The notes below the pieces were generated by a model that was not told where the DNA came from, did no database searches, and saw only the letters and a program-made list of their open reading frames with translations. Shown piece by piece: positions 9,432 through 17,314 of a stretch of 64,000 nucleotides of DNA. Within the stretch, counting starts at the first letter, position 1. Each line of letters opens with the position of its first letter. The stretch is from an uncultured Oscillospiraceae bacterium. Lineage in GTDB: Bacteria > Bacillota > Clostridia > Oscillospirales > Oscillospiraceae. The translations under genes and the position numbers were made by a program. The stretch is taken from NCBI GenBank assembly GCA_934553255.1, contig CAKTEZ010000003.1, positions 1 to 64,000 on the forward strand, read 5' to 3'.

Positions 9432-9806
9432 TTATTCCTCTGTGTTTTGCATAGCGTGGGCGCAGATGGCGTCGTAGCTTTGCTGGCTGATGTCATGCTC
9501 GATCTTGCAGGCGTCCTCCTCGGCGGTCTTGGCGTCTACGCCGAGGCTGATGAGAAAGCGCGTGAGCGTCCGGTGGCGATCCAACATTTTTGCGGCGACC
9601 GCCATGCCCGTCGGCGTGAGCGTAATAAGTCCGTCCTTGTCCATCGTGATGTGGCCGCTTTCCTTCAGGCGGCGGGTGGCATAGGTGACGCTCGGCTTGG
9701 TCACGCCCAGATGCTCCGCCACATCGATGGAGCGGATATAGCCATGCAGGTTCTTCATCATCAGCATGGACTCCAGGTAATCCTCCGAAGCGCGTAAGAT
9801 CTCCAT
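9432..9806 (-). CDS. DtxR/MntR-family metal-dependent repressor
   Basis: This 124-residue protein carries the winged helix of the iron/manganese-dependent repressors: MEILRASEDYLESML, then SIDVAEHLGVTKPSVTYATRRL as HTH (about 26-47) and the wing ITMDKDGLITLTPTG. The C-terminal metal/dimer part (HRTLTRFLISLGV...EEDACKIEHDIS) has the Cys, Glu and His spaced as in short family members without an SH3 domain. It senses Fe2+ or Mn2+ and represses uptake. It is transcribed divergently from feoA-feoA-feoB, so iron-dependent control of that operon is likely. Its name in this organism cannot be fixed. Confidence 0.92.
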   Translation of the reverse strand: MEILRASEDYLESMLMMKNLHGYIRSIDVAEHLGVTKPSVTYATRRLKESGHITMDKDGLITLTPTGMAVAAKMLDRHRTLTRFLISLGVDAKTAEEDACKIEHDISQQSYDAICAHAMQNTEE

Positions 9807-9840
9807 ACGGGATATACCGTCCTTTCCGAGAATTTTTCTT

Positions 9841-9955
9841 CAGGTTAGCATAGTTTAACCAAAAATGCAAGCGCAAAAAAACTTTTGCAAAAAGTGGTTG
9901 ACAATGACAATTAGAGGTGTTAAACTGCTTTGCAGTTAGATAGGGTTAACTCGTT
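9841..9955. promoter_or_regulatory. Divergent dtxR/feo control region: feo promoter and DtxR-box-like repeats
   Basis: The feo promoter is TTGACA at 9898-9903 with a 17-base spacer to TAAACT at 9921-9926. AGGTTAGCATAGTTTAACC (9842-9860) resembles the DtxR/IdeR box (TTAGGTTAGSCTAACCTAA) in both half-sites and lies upstream of the repressor gene. A second TTAG...GGTTAAC pattern at about 9936-9951 lies just after the feo start site. The promoter is clear; the operators are inferred from similarity only. Confidence 0.55.
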
Positions 9956-9977
9956 TTGAGAAGGAGGGATAGCCGTG

Positions 9978-10187
9978 ATGCCGCTTGCACTTGCCGACAT
10001 CGGCGCAGAAAATGTGGTCCGCAGGGTCGGCGGAAGTCCGGAGCTTCGTAAGCATCTGGAGGACCTCGGCTTTACCGCCGGAGGGAGCGTGACGGTGATC
10101 GCGTCGTTGGGCGGAAACATCATCGTCAAGGTAAAGGATTCGCGCATTGCCATTAGCGAAGAAATGGCGCGAAAAATTATGATCTGA
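9978..10187 (+). CDS. feoA: FeoA-domain protein (first copy)
   Basis: The product is a roughly 69-residue SH3-like FeoA-domain protein: PLALADIGAENVVRRVGG, LRKHLEDLGFTAGGSVTVIASLGGNIIVKV and the ending RIAISEEMARKIMI. FeoA is a small cytoplasmic partner of the ferrous iron transporter FeoB. AGGAGGG at 9962-9968 fits an ATG at 9978 better than the GTG at 9975. A second FeoA gene follows 33 bases later. Confidence 0.93.
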   Translation: MPLALADIGAENVVRRVGGSPELRKHLEDLGFTAGGSVTVIASLGGNIIVKVKDSRIAISEEMARKIMI

Positions 10188-10220
10188 TCACAAAAAAGGA
10201 AATAGAAGGAGCGAGAAAGC

Positions 10221-10442
10221 ATGAAAACGTTGCGAGAAGTTCAGATCGGCGAAACGGTCAAGGTCGTCAAGCTGCACGGCGAGGGTCCCGTCAAGCGCCG
10301 CATCATGGATATGGGCATCACCAAGGGGACGGAGGTCTTTGTCCGCAAGGTCGCGCCGCTGGGCGATCCGATGGAGGTCACGGTGCGCGGCTATGAGCTG
10401 AGCCTGCGTAAGGCGGACACGGAAATGATCGAGGTCGAATAA
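10221..10442 (+). CDS. feoA: FeoA-domain protein (second copy)
   Basis: This 73-residue protein has the FeoA fold pattern: TLREVQIGETVKVVKLHGEG, VKRRIMDMGITKGTEVFVRKVAPLGDPMEVTVRGYELSLRKADTEMIEV. Two tandem FeoA genes before feoB are common in Clostridia. It differs clearly from the first copy, so the two probably have distinct contacts with FeoB rather than being a recent duplication. AGAAGGAG lies just upstream. Confidence 0.95.
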   Translation: MKTLREVQIGETVKVVKLHGEGPVKRRIMDMGITKGTEVFVRKVAPLGDPMEVTVRGYELSLRKADTEMIEVE

Positions 10443-10490
10443 AATTTTGCGAGTGAGTTAGAGCACTCGAACCATAAAGGAGCGAGAAAC

Positions 10491-12968
10491 ATGGAAAAGC
10501 AGATCAAAATTGCCCTTGCGGGCAACCCAAACTGCGGCAAGACGACGCTATTCAACGCGCTGACCGGCTCGAACCAGTTCGTCGGTAACTGGCCGGGCGT
10601 TACGGTGGAGAAGAAAGAGGGCAAGCTGAAGAAGCACGACGATGTGGTCATCATGGACCTGCCGGGCATTTACTCCCTCTCCCCCTACACGCTGGAAGAG
10701 GTCGTTGCCCGTAATTACCTTATCACCGAGCGTCCCGATGCCATTTTGAACATCATCGACGGCACCAACCTGGAGCGCAACCTGTACTTAACGACGCAGC
10801 TCACCGAGCTGGGGATCCCCGTGGTCATCGCCGTCAACATGATGGATGTGGTCCGCAAGAACGGCGACCAGATCAACATTGCCGAGCTGTCCCGCGAGTT
10901 GGGCTGCCAGATCGTTGAGATCTCCGCCCTGAAGGGCGACGGCGTGATGGAGGCCGCGGAGGCGGCTGTCAAGGCGGCCGAGGGCGCGAAGACCATCCCC
11001 ATGCACACTTTCTCCGGCCCCGTGGAGCATGCCATCGCCCACATCGAGGAGGCGGCCGTTCACAGCCTGCCGCTCGAGCGGCAGCGCTGGTACGCCATCA
11101 AGATCTTCGAGCGCGACGATAAGGTCCTCTCCCAGCTGACCATTCCCGCCGAGACGATGCAGCACATCGAGCAGGACATCAAGGCGGCCGAAACCGAGCT
11201 GGACGACGATGCCGAGAGCATCATCACCAACGAGCGCTATGTGTATATCGCCGAGCTGATCAAGGGCTGCTACAAAAAGAAGAACGTCGGCGGCCTGACG
11301 GCCTCCGACCGTATCGATAAGATCGTCACCAACCGCTGGCTGGGCCTGCCCATCTTCGCGGTCGTGATGTTCCTTGTTTACTGGGTCGCCATGGTCGGCG
11401 TCGGCGCGCCCGCGACCGACTGGGCCAACGACGGACTGTTCGGAGACGGCTGGCACCTGTTCGGCATCGGCACCGCCGAGTATACCGAGGTCGCCGACGA
11501 CTACACCGCTGCGATGGAGGCCATCAGCGGCTACTTCGAGCTGGACACCGAGTTCGAGGGCTTCGACCCCGAGGCCGCGGTAGCCGATCTGATGTCCGTT
11601 GAGCCTGACTCCGACAGCGTCACCATCGAGGTGGAGGACGAGGAGACTCTGGCCCGGAACGAGATGACCGTCTACTATGACGCCATCCCCAAGGACGCCG
11701 ACAAGGAGACCACGGTTCCTATGACCTATGTGGACGCCGTGAAATATGTGAGAGAGAACGGCTTTGACGAGCCGGACCCTGCCGACTACGGCGTGTGGGT
11801 CCCGGGTGTTCCCGTCCTCATCGGCAACGCGCTGGAGGCCGCCGGTACGGCGGAGTGGCTCAGCGGCCTGATCCTTGACGGTATCGTGGCAGGCGTCGGC
11901 GCGGTCCTTGGCTTCGTGCCGCAGATGCTCGTGCTGTTCCTGATGCTTGCTTTCCTCGAAGCCTGCGGCTACATGGCCCGTATCGCCTTCGTGCTTGACC
12001 GTATCTTCCGCCGCTTCGGCCTTTCCGGCAAGAGTTTCATTCCCATGCTCATCGGTACCGGCTGCGGCATCCCGGGCGTCATGGCCTCGCGTACCATTGA
12101 GAATGAGCGCGACCGCCGTATGACCATTATGACCACCACGTTTATCCCCTGCGGCGCGAAGGTGCCCTTTATCTCCATGGTCGCCGGTGCTATTTTCGGC
12201 GGCGCAGCATGGGTCGCTACCTCCGCGTACTTCGTCGGCATGGCCGCCATCATCATCTCCGGTATCATCCTCAAGAAGACCAAGATGTTCGCGGGCGATC
12301 CCGCTCCCTTCGTCATGGAGCTGCCCGCCTACCACTGGCCGACCCTCGGCAACGTGCTCCGCAGCATGTGGGAGCGCGGCTGGAGCTTTATCAAGAAGGC
12401 CGGCACCATCATCCTGCTTTCCACCATCGTTGTGTGGTTCACCACCTATTTCGGCTGGGTCGACGGCGCGTTCCAGATGCTCTCTGAGGACCAGATCGAC
12501 TGCTCCATCCTCGCTAAGATCGGCAACGCCATCGCGTGGCTCTTCATCCCGCTCGGCTGGGGCAACTGGCAGGCGGCTGTCGCCTCCATCACCGGCCTTG
12601 TGGCCAAGGAGAACATCGTCGGTACCATGGGCATCCTGTATCCCGACGGTTGGGCCGAGATCGGCGCGGCCTTCACGCAGATCACCGGCTATTCCTTCCT
12701 CGTCTTCAACCTGCTGTGCGCTCCGTGCTTCGCGGCCATCGGCGCCATCAAGCGCGAGATGAACAACCCCAAGTGGACATGGTTCGCCATCGGCTATCAG
12801 TGCGGCTTTGCCTACGTCATCGCCCTGATGATCAACCAGTTCGGCAGCGCCCTCACCGGCAGCCTGAACGTCCTCGGTCTCATCGCCGCGATCGCGGTGC
12901 TTGTCGGCCTCCTTTACATGCTCTTCAAGCCCTACAAGGAAGCTACCAAGCTCAGCGCCAAGGTCTGA
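10491..12968 (+). CDS. feoB: Ferrous iron transporter FeoB with a large acidic extracytoplasmic insertion
   Basis: The protein has 825 residues. The N-terminal G domain carries G1 GNPNCGKT (about 11-18), G3 DLPG (56-59) and G4 NMMD (about 117-120), followed by the helical GDI domain. The membrane part has the gate region with the Cys motif FIPCGAKVPF and the second-half repeat CAPCFAAIGAIK. It imports Fe2+. Family members usually have about 40 residues between the first two TM helices; here about 120 acidic residues (roughly 315-435, with runs such as VEDEETLARNE and FDEPDPADYG) are inserted, and they should face outside. The gene sits in a feoA-feoA-feoB-Cys-rich operon behind a metal repressor. 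Confidence 0.97.
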   Translation: MEKQIKIALAGNPNCGKTTLFNALTGSNQFVGNWPGVTVEKKEGKLKKHDDVVIMDLPGIYSLSPYTLEEVVARNYLITERPDAILNIIDGTNLERNLYLTTQLTELGIPVVIAVNMMDVVRKNGDQINIAELSRELGCQIVEISALKGDGVMEAAEAAVKAAEGAKTIPMHTFSGPVEHAIAHIEEAAVHSLPLERQRWYAIKIFERDDKVLSQLTIPAETMQHIEQDIKAAETELDDDAESIITNERYVYIAELIKGCYKKKNVGGLTASDRIDKIVTNRWLGLPIFAVVMFLVYWVAMVGVGAPATDWANDGLFGDGWHLFGIGTAEYTEVADDYTAAMEAISGYFELDTEFEGFDPEAAVADLMSVEPDSDSVTIEVEDEETLARNEMTVYYDAIPKDADKETTVPMTYVDAVKYVRENGFDEPDPADYGVWVPGVPVLIGNALEAAGTAEWLSGLILDGIVAGVGAVLGFVPQMLVLFLMLAFLEACGYMARIAFVLDRIFRRFGLSGKSFIPMLIGTGCGIPGVMASRTIENERDRRMTIMTTTFIPCGAKVPFISMVAGAIFGGAAWVATSAYFVGMAAIIISGIILKKTKMFAGDPAPFVMELPAYHWPTLGNVLRSMWERGWSFIKKAGTIILLSTIVVWFTTYFGWVDGAFQMLSEDQIDCSILAKIGNAIAWLFIPLGWGNWQAAVASITGLVAKENIVGTMGILYPDGWAEIGAAFTQITGYSFLVFNLLCAPCFAAIGAIKREMNNPKWTWFAIGYQCGFAYVIALMINQFGSALTGSLNVLGLIAAIAVLVGLLYMLFKPYKEATKLSAKV

Positions 12969-13008
12969 TCCCCCTTTGCTTATTTTCTTCCGTAAGGAGT
13001 GAGCTTTC

Positions 13009-13182
13009 ATGTTGAACTGGATTACCGCAAATCTGTCCACCATTGTTGTTTCTGCCATTTTGCTTGCCATTGTCACCTCAATTTCTCTCCATTTGATCCG
13101 GCAGAAGAAACAGGGAAAGTCCTCTTGCGGCTGCAACTGCGCACACTGTGCCATGCATGGCCAGTGCCACGGAAAGCAGTAA
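13009..13182 (+). CDS. FeoB-associated Cys-rich membrane protein (57 aa)
   Basis: This 57-residue protein begins 40 bases after feoB behind TAAGGAG. One TM helix (about 9-30) is followed by a basic stretch (RQKKQGK) and a Cys/His-rich tail with C40, C42, C44, C47 and C53 and nearby His. The layout is that of the small Cys-rich proteins found after feoB in many Firmicutes, thought to bind Fe2+ at the cytoplasmic exit of FeoB. That role is inferred from synteny. Confidence 0.85.
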   Translation: MLNWITANLSTIVVSAILLAIVTSISLHLIRQKKQGKSSCGCNCAHCAMHGQCHGKQ

Positions 13183-13191
13183 TGCAGAAAA

Positions 13192-13225
13192 AAGACGGCG
13201 CCGCACGGCTGTGCGGCGCCGTCTT
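13192..13225 (+). terminator. Hairpin between the Feo genes and the HMA gene
   Basis: AAGACGGCGCCGCAC (13192-13206) and GTGCGGCGCCGTCTT (13211-13225) form a perfect 15-bp stem with a 4-base loop. The tail is only TT followed by GACCCC, so it may be a partial terminator or an mRNA-stabilising hairpin that lets some transcripts reach the HMA gene. Confidence 0.6.
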
Positions 13226-13262
13226 GACCCCTCTTTCAAGGCACAGAAAGGAGAAAGATAAA

Positions 13263-13523
13263 ATGATCGAAACGACCATCGGTATCCACGGTATGGCGTG
13301 CAGCATGTGCGAGGCGCATGTGAGCGACACCATCCGCAATCAGTTTCCGGTGAAGAAGGTGAGCGCGTCCCACAGCAAGGGGCAGGCGGTCGTCCTCTCC
13401 GCCGAGCCGCTCGACGAGAAGGCTCTGCGCCGCGCCATCGCCGCCACCGGCTACGAGGTCACCTCCGTCAGCGCGAAGCAGGCGGAGGAGAAAAAGGGCC
13501 TGTTCGGCTTCCTGAAAAAGTGA
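13263..13523 (+). CDS. Heavy-metal-associated (HMA) domain protein
   Basis: The 86-residue product starts at an ATG behind AAAGGAGA. It has the HMA ferredoxin-like fold with the metal motif GMACSMC (about 10-16) in the first loop. A C-terminal extension rich in Lys and Glu ends in GLFGFLKK. Such domains bind Cu+ or other soft metals as chaperones. The spacing and the hairpin before it suggest loose coupling to the Feo operon. A strong terminator follows. Confidence 0.88.
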   Translation: MIETTIGIHGMACSMCEAHVSDTIRNQFPVKKVSASHSKGQAVVLSAEPLDEKALRRAIAATGYEVTSVSAKQAEEKKGLFGFLKK

Positions 13524-13536
13524 ACGGCAAACCAGA

Positions 13537-13574
13537 ACCGCCCGCGGGAACGCATTCCCGTGGGCGGTCCTTTT
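13537..13574. terminator. Rho-independent terminator between convergent genes
   Basis: ACCGCCCGCGGGAA (13537-13550) pairs with TTCCCGTGGGCGGT (13555-13568), one G-T pair, followed by CCTTTT. It ends the HMA gene and may also serve the minus-strand operon ending at 13584. Confidence 0.85.
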
Positions 13575-13583
13575 ATGGCGCGT

Positions 13584-14402
13584 TCAGCCCAGCGCCGCGC
13601 GCTTTTCGGCGATCACGCGGTCGCTTTCCTCGTTGTCGAAGCCGTAGACATAGCGCAGCTCATAGGGAGAAATGATTTCAATGGTCACGACCCTGCCGTC
13701 CTTGATGTAAAAGGTGATGTCGCGGCAGTCGTTGTTTTCATAGGGGCGCCACGCAAGGGCATAGTCGAAGACGATCGGCGGCTCGTTGTAATCGCCGTCC
13801 TCGCCGGAACCGGCATTCCATACCTCGGTCCCGTTGGAAATATACAGCAGCTTCTCAGGGTAGGCGGTCAGCACCGCGCTCTCCCCGTCGCCCACGGCGA
13901 CGCCGCGGTCCGTTTTCGCGCCGACGATACTCGTGCATAGATAGTCGATAAATTCCTCGTCTGCCTTCCCCTCATAGGTGTAGCTCCATGAGGGACCGAA
14001 ATCGGACCAGTACTGCCGGATGGCTTCGGCGCGCTCCGCCGAATAATACGCCGTTCCGACGATGAGGGAATAGTCCTCCCTCGCGTGGCGCAGATAGTCG
14101 TTGGGGACCATGCCGTCGCCGTCGAAGAAGTATTCCCGCGTACAGTCGGCGAGCGGGGCATAGGGGGCGCAGAGGCGCAGCGTTGTGCCGTCCGGCAGAG
14201 TGAGGGAGTAGTCGTCCGTCACCTGCGCGGCGTAGTAGGCGGCAATATCCTGCAATTCTGCGTTTTCGGACGGCTCTGTGGACGGCTCTGCGGTCGACGC
14301 GGTGCCGCTCTCGTCCGGCGGGACCACGGCGGCGTAGTGCTTTGAAAGAAAAACAGACAGAACGGCGAGCAGTACAAGCAATACGGGGAGCAGTCGTTTC
14401 AT
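13584..14402 (-). CDS. Exported or membrane-anchored hypothetical protein (272 aa)
   Basis: An N-terminal hydrophobic segment (about 4-20) after MKRL is followed by a Ser/Thr/Glu/Pro-rich linker (about 28-52) and a 215-residue extracellular part. There is no lipobox Cys, so it is either a type I secreted protein or held by its uncleaved anchor. The body is rich in Tyr, Asp and Glu, with no recognised motif. AAGGAGG lies before the ATG; the frame is open further upstream but there overlaps rluD in another frame. It is the last gene of the dusB-sigma-lspA-rluD unit. Confidence 0.75.
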   Translation of the reverse strand: MKRLLPVLLVLLAVLSVFLSKHYAAVVPPDESGTASTAEPSTEPSENAELQDIAAYYAAQVTDDYSLTLPDGTTLRLCAPYAPLADCTREYFFDGDGMVPNDYLRHAREDYSLIVGTAYYSAERAEAIRQYWSDFGPSWSYTYEGKADEEFIDYLCTSIVGAKTDRGVAVGDGESAVLTAYPEKLLYISNGTEVWNAGSGEDGDYNEPPIVFDYALAWRPYENNDCRDITFYIKDGRVVTIEIISPYELRYVYGFDNEESDRVIAEKRAALG

Positions 14403-14427
14403 GGGATGTCCTCCTTTTTCGGCGCCC

Positions 14428-15339
14428 CTATCGGGCGATTTTTTGCAGCATTCCGGTAAACTCCTCCGGCAGAGGGCAGGAAAGCTCCACGGCCTCGTGC
14501 GTGCGCGGGTGGAGGAAGCGCAGGCCGACCGCGTGCAGGCATTGGCCCGTAAGCCCCGCGACCTCCTTTTTCGCGCCGTACACCGTGTCGCCGAGAATGG
14601 GGTGGCCGAGGTAGGCCATGTGGACGCGGATCTGGTGCGTGCGGCCGGTCTCCAGCCGACAGCGGACATGCGTGAAGCCCGGGTAGCGGGCGATGACCTC
14701 CCAATGGGTCACGGACGGCCGCCCGCCCTGCACCACCGCCATGCGCTTGCGGTCCGTCGGGTGGCGCGCGATGGGCGCGTCCACCGTGCCGCTGTCCTCG
14801 CGCAGCGTGCCGACGACGATGCACTCATAGGTGCGCGCGAGCGTGTGGTCGGCGAGTTGGGCGGAGAGGAACCGGTGCGCCGCGTCGTTCTTCGCCGCGA
14901 TGATGAGGCCGCTCGTGTCGCGGTCGATGCGGTGGACGATGCCCGGGCGCAGCGCGCCGCCGACGCCGGAGAGGGAACCGGCGCAGTGGTGCAGCAGCGC
15001 GTTGACCAGCGTGCCGTCCGCGTGTCCCGGCGCGGGGTGGACGACCATGCCGCTTGGCTTGTTGACCACGATCACATCCGCGTCCTCATACACCACATCG
15101 AGCGGGATGTCCTGCGCCACAGCCTTGACCGGCTCCGGCGCGGGGAGCGTCACGGCGATGTCCTCGCCGCCCGTGAGTTTATAGCTTTTGCTGACGGCCT
15201 TCCCGTTCACCGTGACCGCGCCGCTCTCGATAAGCCGCGTTGCCTGCGAGCGGGTCAATTCGTCAAGGTTCGACGCAAGAAATGCGTCGAGCCGTTGGTT
15301 TTTGCTTTCTTCAGCTGCTTTGAGCAGGATCGGTCCCAT
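14428..15339 (-). CDS. rluD: RluA/RluD-family 23S rRNA pseudouridine synthase
   Basis: The 303-residue protein has an S4 RNA-binding domain (about 17-75: RLDAFLAS and LTRSQATRLIESGAVTVNGK) followed by the RluA-type catalytic domain. The catalytic Asp lies in GIVHRIDRDTSGLI. ETGRTHQIRVHMAYLGHPILGD is the second conserved block. The enzyme isomerises uridines in rRNA. It starts at an ATG with GGAGAAGG upstream and overlaps the 3' end of lspA by 29 bases. The lspA-rluD pairing is common in Firmicutes. The exact target position on rRNA is assumed. Confidence 0.92.
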   Translation of the reverse strand: MGPILLKAAEESKNQRLDAFLASNLDELTRSQATRLIESGAVTVNGKAVSKSYKLTGGEDIAVTLPAPEPVKAVAQDIPLDVVYEDADVIVVNKPSGMVVHPAPGHADGTLVNALLHHCAGSLSGVGGALRPGIVHRIDRDTSGLIIAAKNDAAHRFLSAQLADHTLARTYECIVVGTLREDSGTVDAPIARHPTDRKRMAVVQGGRPSVTHWEVIARYPGFTHVRCRLETGRTHQIRVHMAYLGHPILGDTVYGAKKEVAGLTGQCLHAVGLRFLHPRTHEAVELSCPLPEEFTGMLQKIAR

Positions 15340-15823
15340 TGTCCTTCTCCCAATTCTTCCCGTCGGCGGCGGGGTAGACCCACAGGTAATAAATGAGCGC
15401 CGCGATGGTGCCGCAGACCACAAAGCAGTCCGCAACATTGAAAACGGGAAAGTCGATGAACGCGCAGTCGAGCATATCCACCACATAGCCGAGCCGGACG
15501 CGGTCGATAAGGTTGCCGACGCCGCCGCCGATCACAGCGGTCAGCGCCCACGCGCCGAGCGGGTGGCGCACGACCTTTACGAGCAGCCACGCGAGCGCGG
15601 CCATGCCCGCGGCGGTCACGCCGATGAGCAGCCACCGCTCGCCGGAAAGGCTCGACCACGCCGCGCCGAAATTGCGGACATAGTGCAGCCGCAGAACATG
15701 GGGGAGAAGGTCCGCGCTTTCCCCCACGGCAAAATTCGCCGTGACATAGGATTTTACCCATTGATCGAGCGCGACGATGACCACCGCGGCGAGGGCGTTG
15801 AGCCACAAATTCCGTCCCTTCAC
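15311..15823 (-). CDS. lspA: Lipoprotein signal peptidase (signal peptidase II)
   Basis: At 170 residues with four TM helices this is a typical LspA. Conserved blocks are LDQWVKSYV, VRNFGAAWS, GGVGNLIDR (catalytic Asp) and FNVADCFV (second catalytic Asp; Cys where Ser is usual). It cleaves lipidated signal peptides, matching the several lipoproteins in the window. The start is a GTG that overlaps the anti-sigma stop codon by four bases, so translation is coupled. Confidence 0.95.
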   Translation of the reverse strand: MKGRNLWLNALAAVVIVALDQWVKSYVTANFAVGESADLLPHVLRLHYVRNFGAAWSSLSGERWLLIGVTAAGMAALAWLLVKVVRHPLGAWALTAVIGGGVGNLIDRVRLGYVVDMLDCAFIDFPVFNVADCFVVCGTIAALIYYLWVYPAADGKNWEKDNGTDPAQSS

Positions 15824-16686
15824 GCCTGCGGCACCTCGGCGTCGTCATCGGGGAGGACGATCACCCATTCCGCCTCCGCGGGGGCGAGCGAGAGCGTTTC
15901 CGCCTGTGCGTCCGTCATGCCGAGGCCCTCCGGCAGGTCGCGCAGCGCGTCGATGGGTACATAGTAATAGCCCGCGTCGTCGGCCTTCACGCCGCCGTTT
16001 TCCAGCACATAGTCCGTCGCGCCTGCGCCGTACAGATCGAGCGTCACCGCCCCGTACCACGCGACGAACAATTCGCCGCTTTCGCCGTTTTCACCGATGA
16101 AAACGGTCTCGCAGTAGTATTCCGGCTCAAAGCCGCTGTTTCCGGCGGTCATTTCGGTCTCGTATTTGGCGCGGCTGGTGTCCTCTGCCGCTCCGTCAAA
16201 GCCGGGGGCGTACTGCACCGCATCCCAGCGCTGCTCGGGAAGCTCCTGATCGGGCTGGGCTTTGGGGGCTGCGGCGGTCGAATCGAATGTCGAGAAAAGC
16301 GCTTGACCGTTCGCGTCGGCAGGCGCGGCGTCGTTCGCCGCCATTTCCGCGCCCATCTGCGGGATCGTTACCGCCGCAAACAGCGCGAGCGCGGCGCAGG
16401 CAGCCATCGCCGCCCAGCGGCGCCACGCGCCCGGCTTTTTGCGCTGCGGCGTCTGCGCCGCCTTTTCCGCGCGGACCGCGGCCATCACCTTCGCGGTGAG
16501 GTCTGCGGGGACCTCCGGCTCATCCAGCGCGCCGAGCGCGTCGTGCAGGACAAACAGCTCGTCGAGCCGCGCGCGGCAGGCGGCGCACCCGCTCACATGG
16601 GCGAGCACCTCCGCGCGTTCGTTTTCCGTCAGCTCTCCGTCAACAAAGGCCGAGAGCAGCGGCGCAAATTCTTCACAGTTTTTCAT
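15820..16686 (-). CDS. Zinc-finger anti-sigma factor, single-pass membrane protein
   Basis: The 288-residue protein starts with a ZAS/zf-HC2 domain: H30, C34 and C37 (HxxxCxxC), with C4 as the fourth likely ligand. A basic linker and one TM helix (about 88-108) lead to an extracytoplasmic domain of about 175 residues rich in acidic and aromatic residues. It should hold the ECF sigma factor encoded just upstream inactive until an envelope signal triggers release. Its start overlaps the sigma gene stop (ATGA type), typical of sigma/anti-sigma pairs. Confidence 0.9.
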   Translation of the reverse strand: MKNCEEFAPLLSAFVDGELTENERAEVLAHVSGCAACRARLDELFVLHDALGALDEPEVPADLTAKVMAAVRAEKAAQTPQRKKPGAWRRWAAMAACAALALFAAVTIPQMGAEMAANDAAPADANGQALFSTFDSTAAAPKAQPDQELPEQRWDAVQYAPGFDGAAEDTSRAKYETEMTAGNSGFEPEYYCETVFIGENGESGELFVAWYGAVTLDLYGAGATDYVLENGGVKADDAGYYYVPIDALRDLPEGLGMTDAQAETLSLAPAEAEWVIVLPDDDAEVPQA

Positions 16687-17303
16687 GTTGCGTTCCTCTC
16701 CCCTCCAACAGATCGATTACATTCTGTAACCTTTGACGATGAGATCTCAAAAAAGTTCCCGTTTGCCGCCAAATAATTTCGCAGCAGCGTCCGCGCACGG
16801 TTGATGCGGCTTTTGACCGTTCCCAGCTCCAGCGCCGTGACCTCGCAGATCTCCGCGTAGCTGAGCTGGTGCAGCTCCCGCAGGACAAGGACCTGCCGGT
16901 AGTCCGGCGGCAGCGCGGCGAGCGCTTCACTCACCAGCTGCTGTGTTTCCTGCCGCTCGACGCGCTGCTCCGGCGTGGGTGCGCGGTCGCTCAGCTCGAA
17001 GTGCTGTTCCTCGTCGTCGAGCGACACGCCCTCCACCGTGCGTCTGCCGCGCCGCAGCAGGTCGATGCAGGCGTTGCTCGCCAGACGGTAGAGCCATGTG
17101 GACAGCGCGGCCTCCTGCCGGAAGCCGTCCAGCCCCCGCCAGAGGGCAAGAAAGGCGTCCTGCGCGGCCTCGGCCGCGTCCTCGGCATTGCCGCACATGC
17201 GCAGGCACAGGCCGTATACTTTTTTCTCGTGCAGCCGGACGAGCTGCTCGAAGGCGCTCTCATCGCCGCGCTGCGCGGCCTGGATCAGTTCACTTTCGTT
17301 CAT
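16683..17303 (-). CDS. ECF-type RNA polymerase sigma factor
   Basis: The 206-residue protein has sigma region 2 (about 18-85: LVRLHEKKVYGLCLRMCGN, EDAAEAAQDAFLALWRGL, STWLYRLASNACIDLLRR). A variable linker follows. Region 4 (about 133-182) has LPPDYRQVLVLRELHQLSY and the HTH AEICEVTALELGTVKSRINRA. It resembles the SigW/RpoE-like group. It is controlled by the adjacent anti-sigma factor. Eleven bases separate it from dusB upstream. Confidence 0.95.
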   Translation of the reverse strand: MNESELIQAAQRGDESAFEQLVRLHEKKVYGLCLRMCGNAEDAAEAAQDAFLALWRGLDGFRQEAALSTWLYRLASNACIDLLRRGRRTVEGVSLDDEEQHFELSDRAPTPEQRVERQETQQLVSEALAALPPDYRQVLVLRELHQLSYAEICEVTALELGTVKSRINRARTLLRNYLAANGNFFEISSSKVTECNRSVGGERNAT

Positions 17304-17314
17304 GTCCCGCTCCG

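Noticed and set aside
10788-13154. 788-codon minus-strand open frame opposite feoB
   Set aside because: Composition (His/Asp/Gly/Leu-rich, no fold) is that of the mirror of a GC-rich gene, and FeoB motifs prove the other strand.
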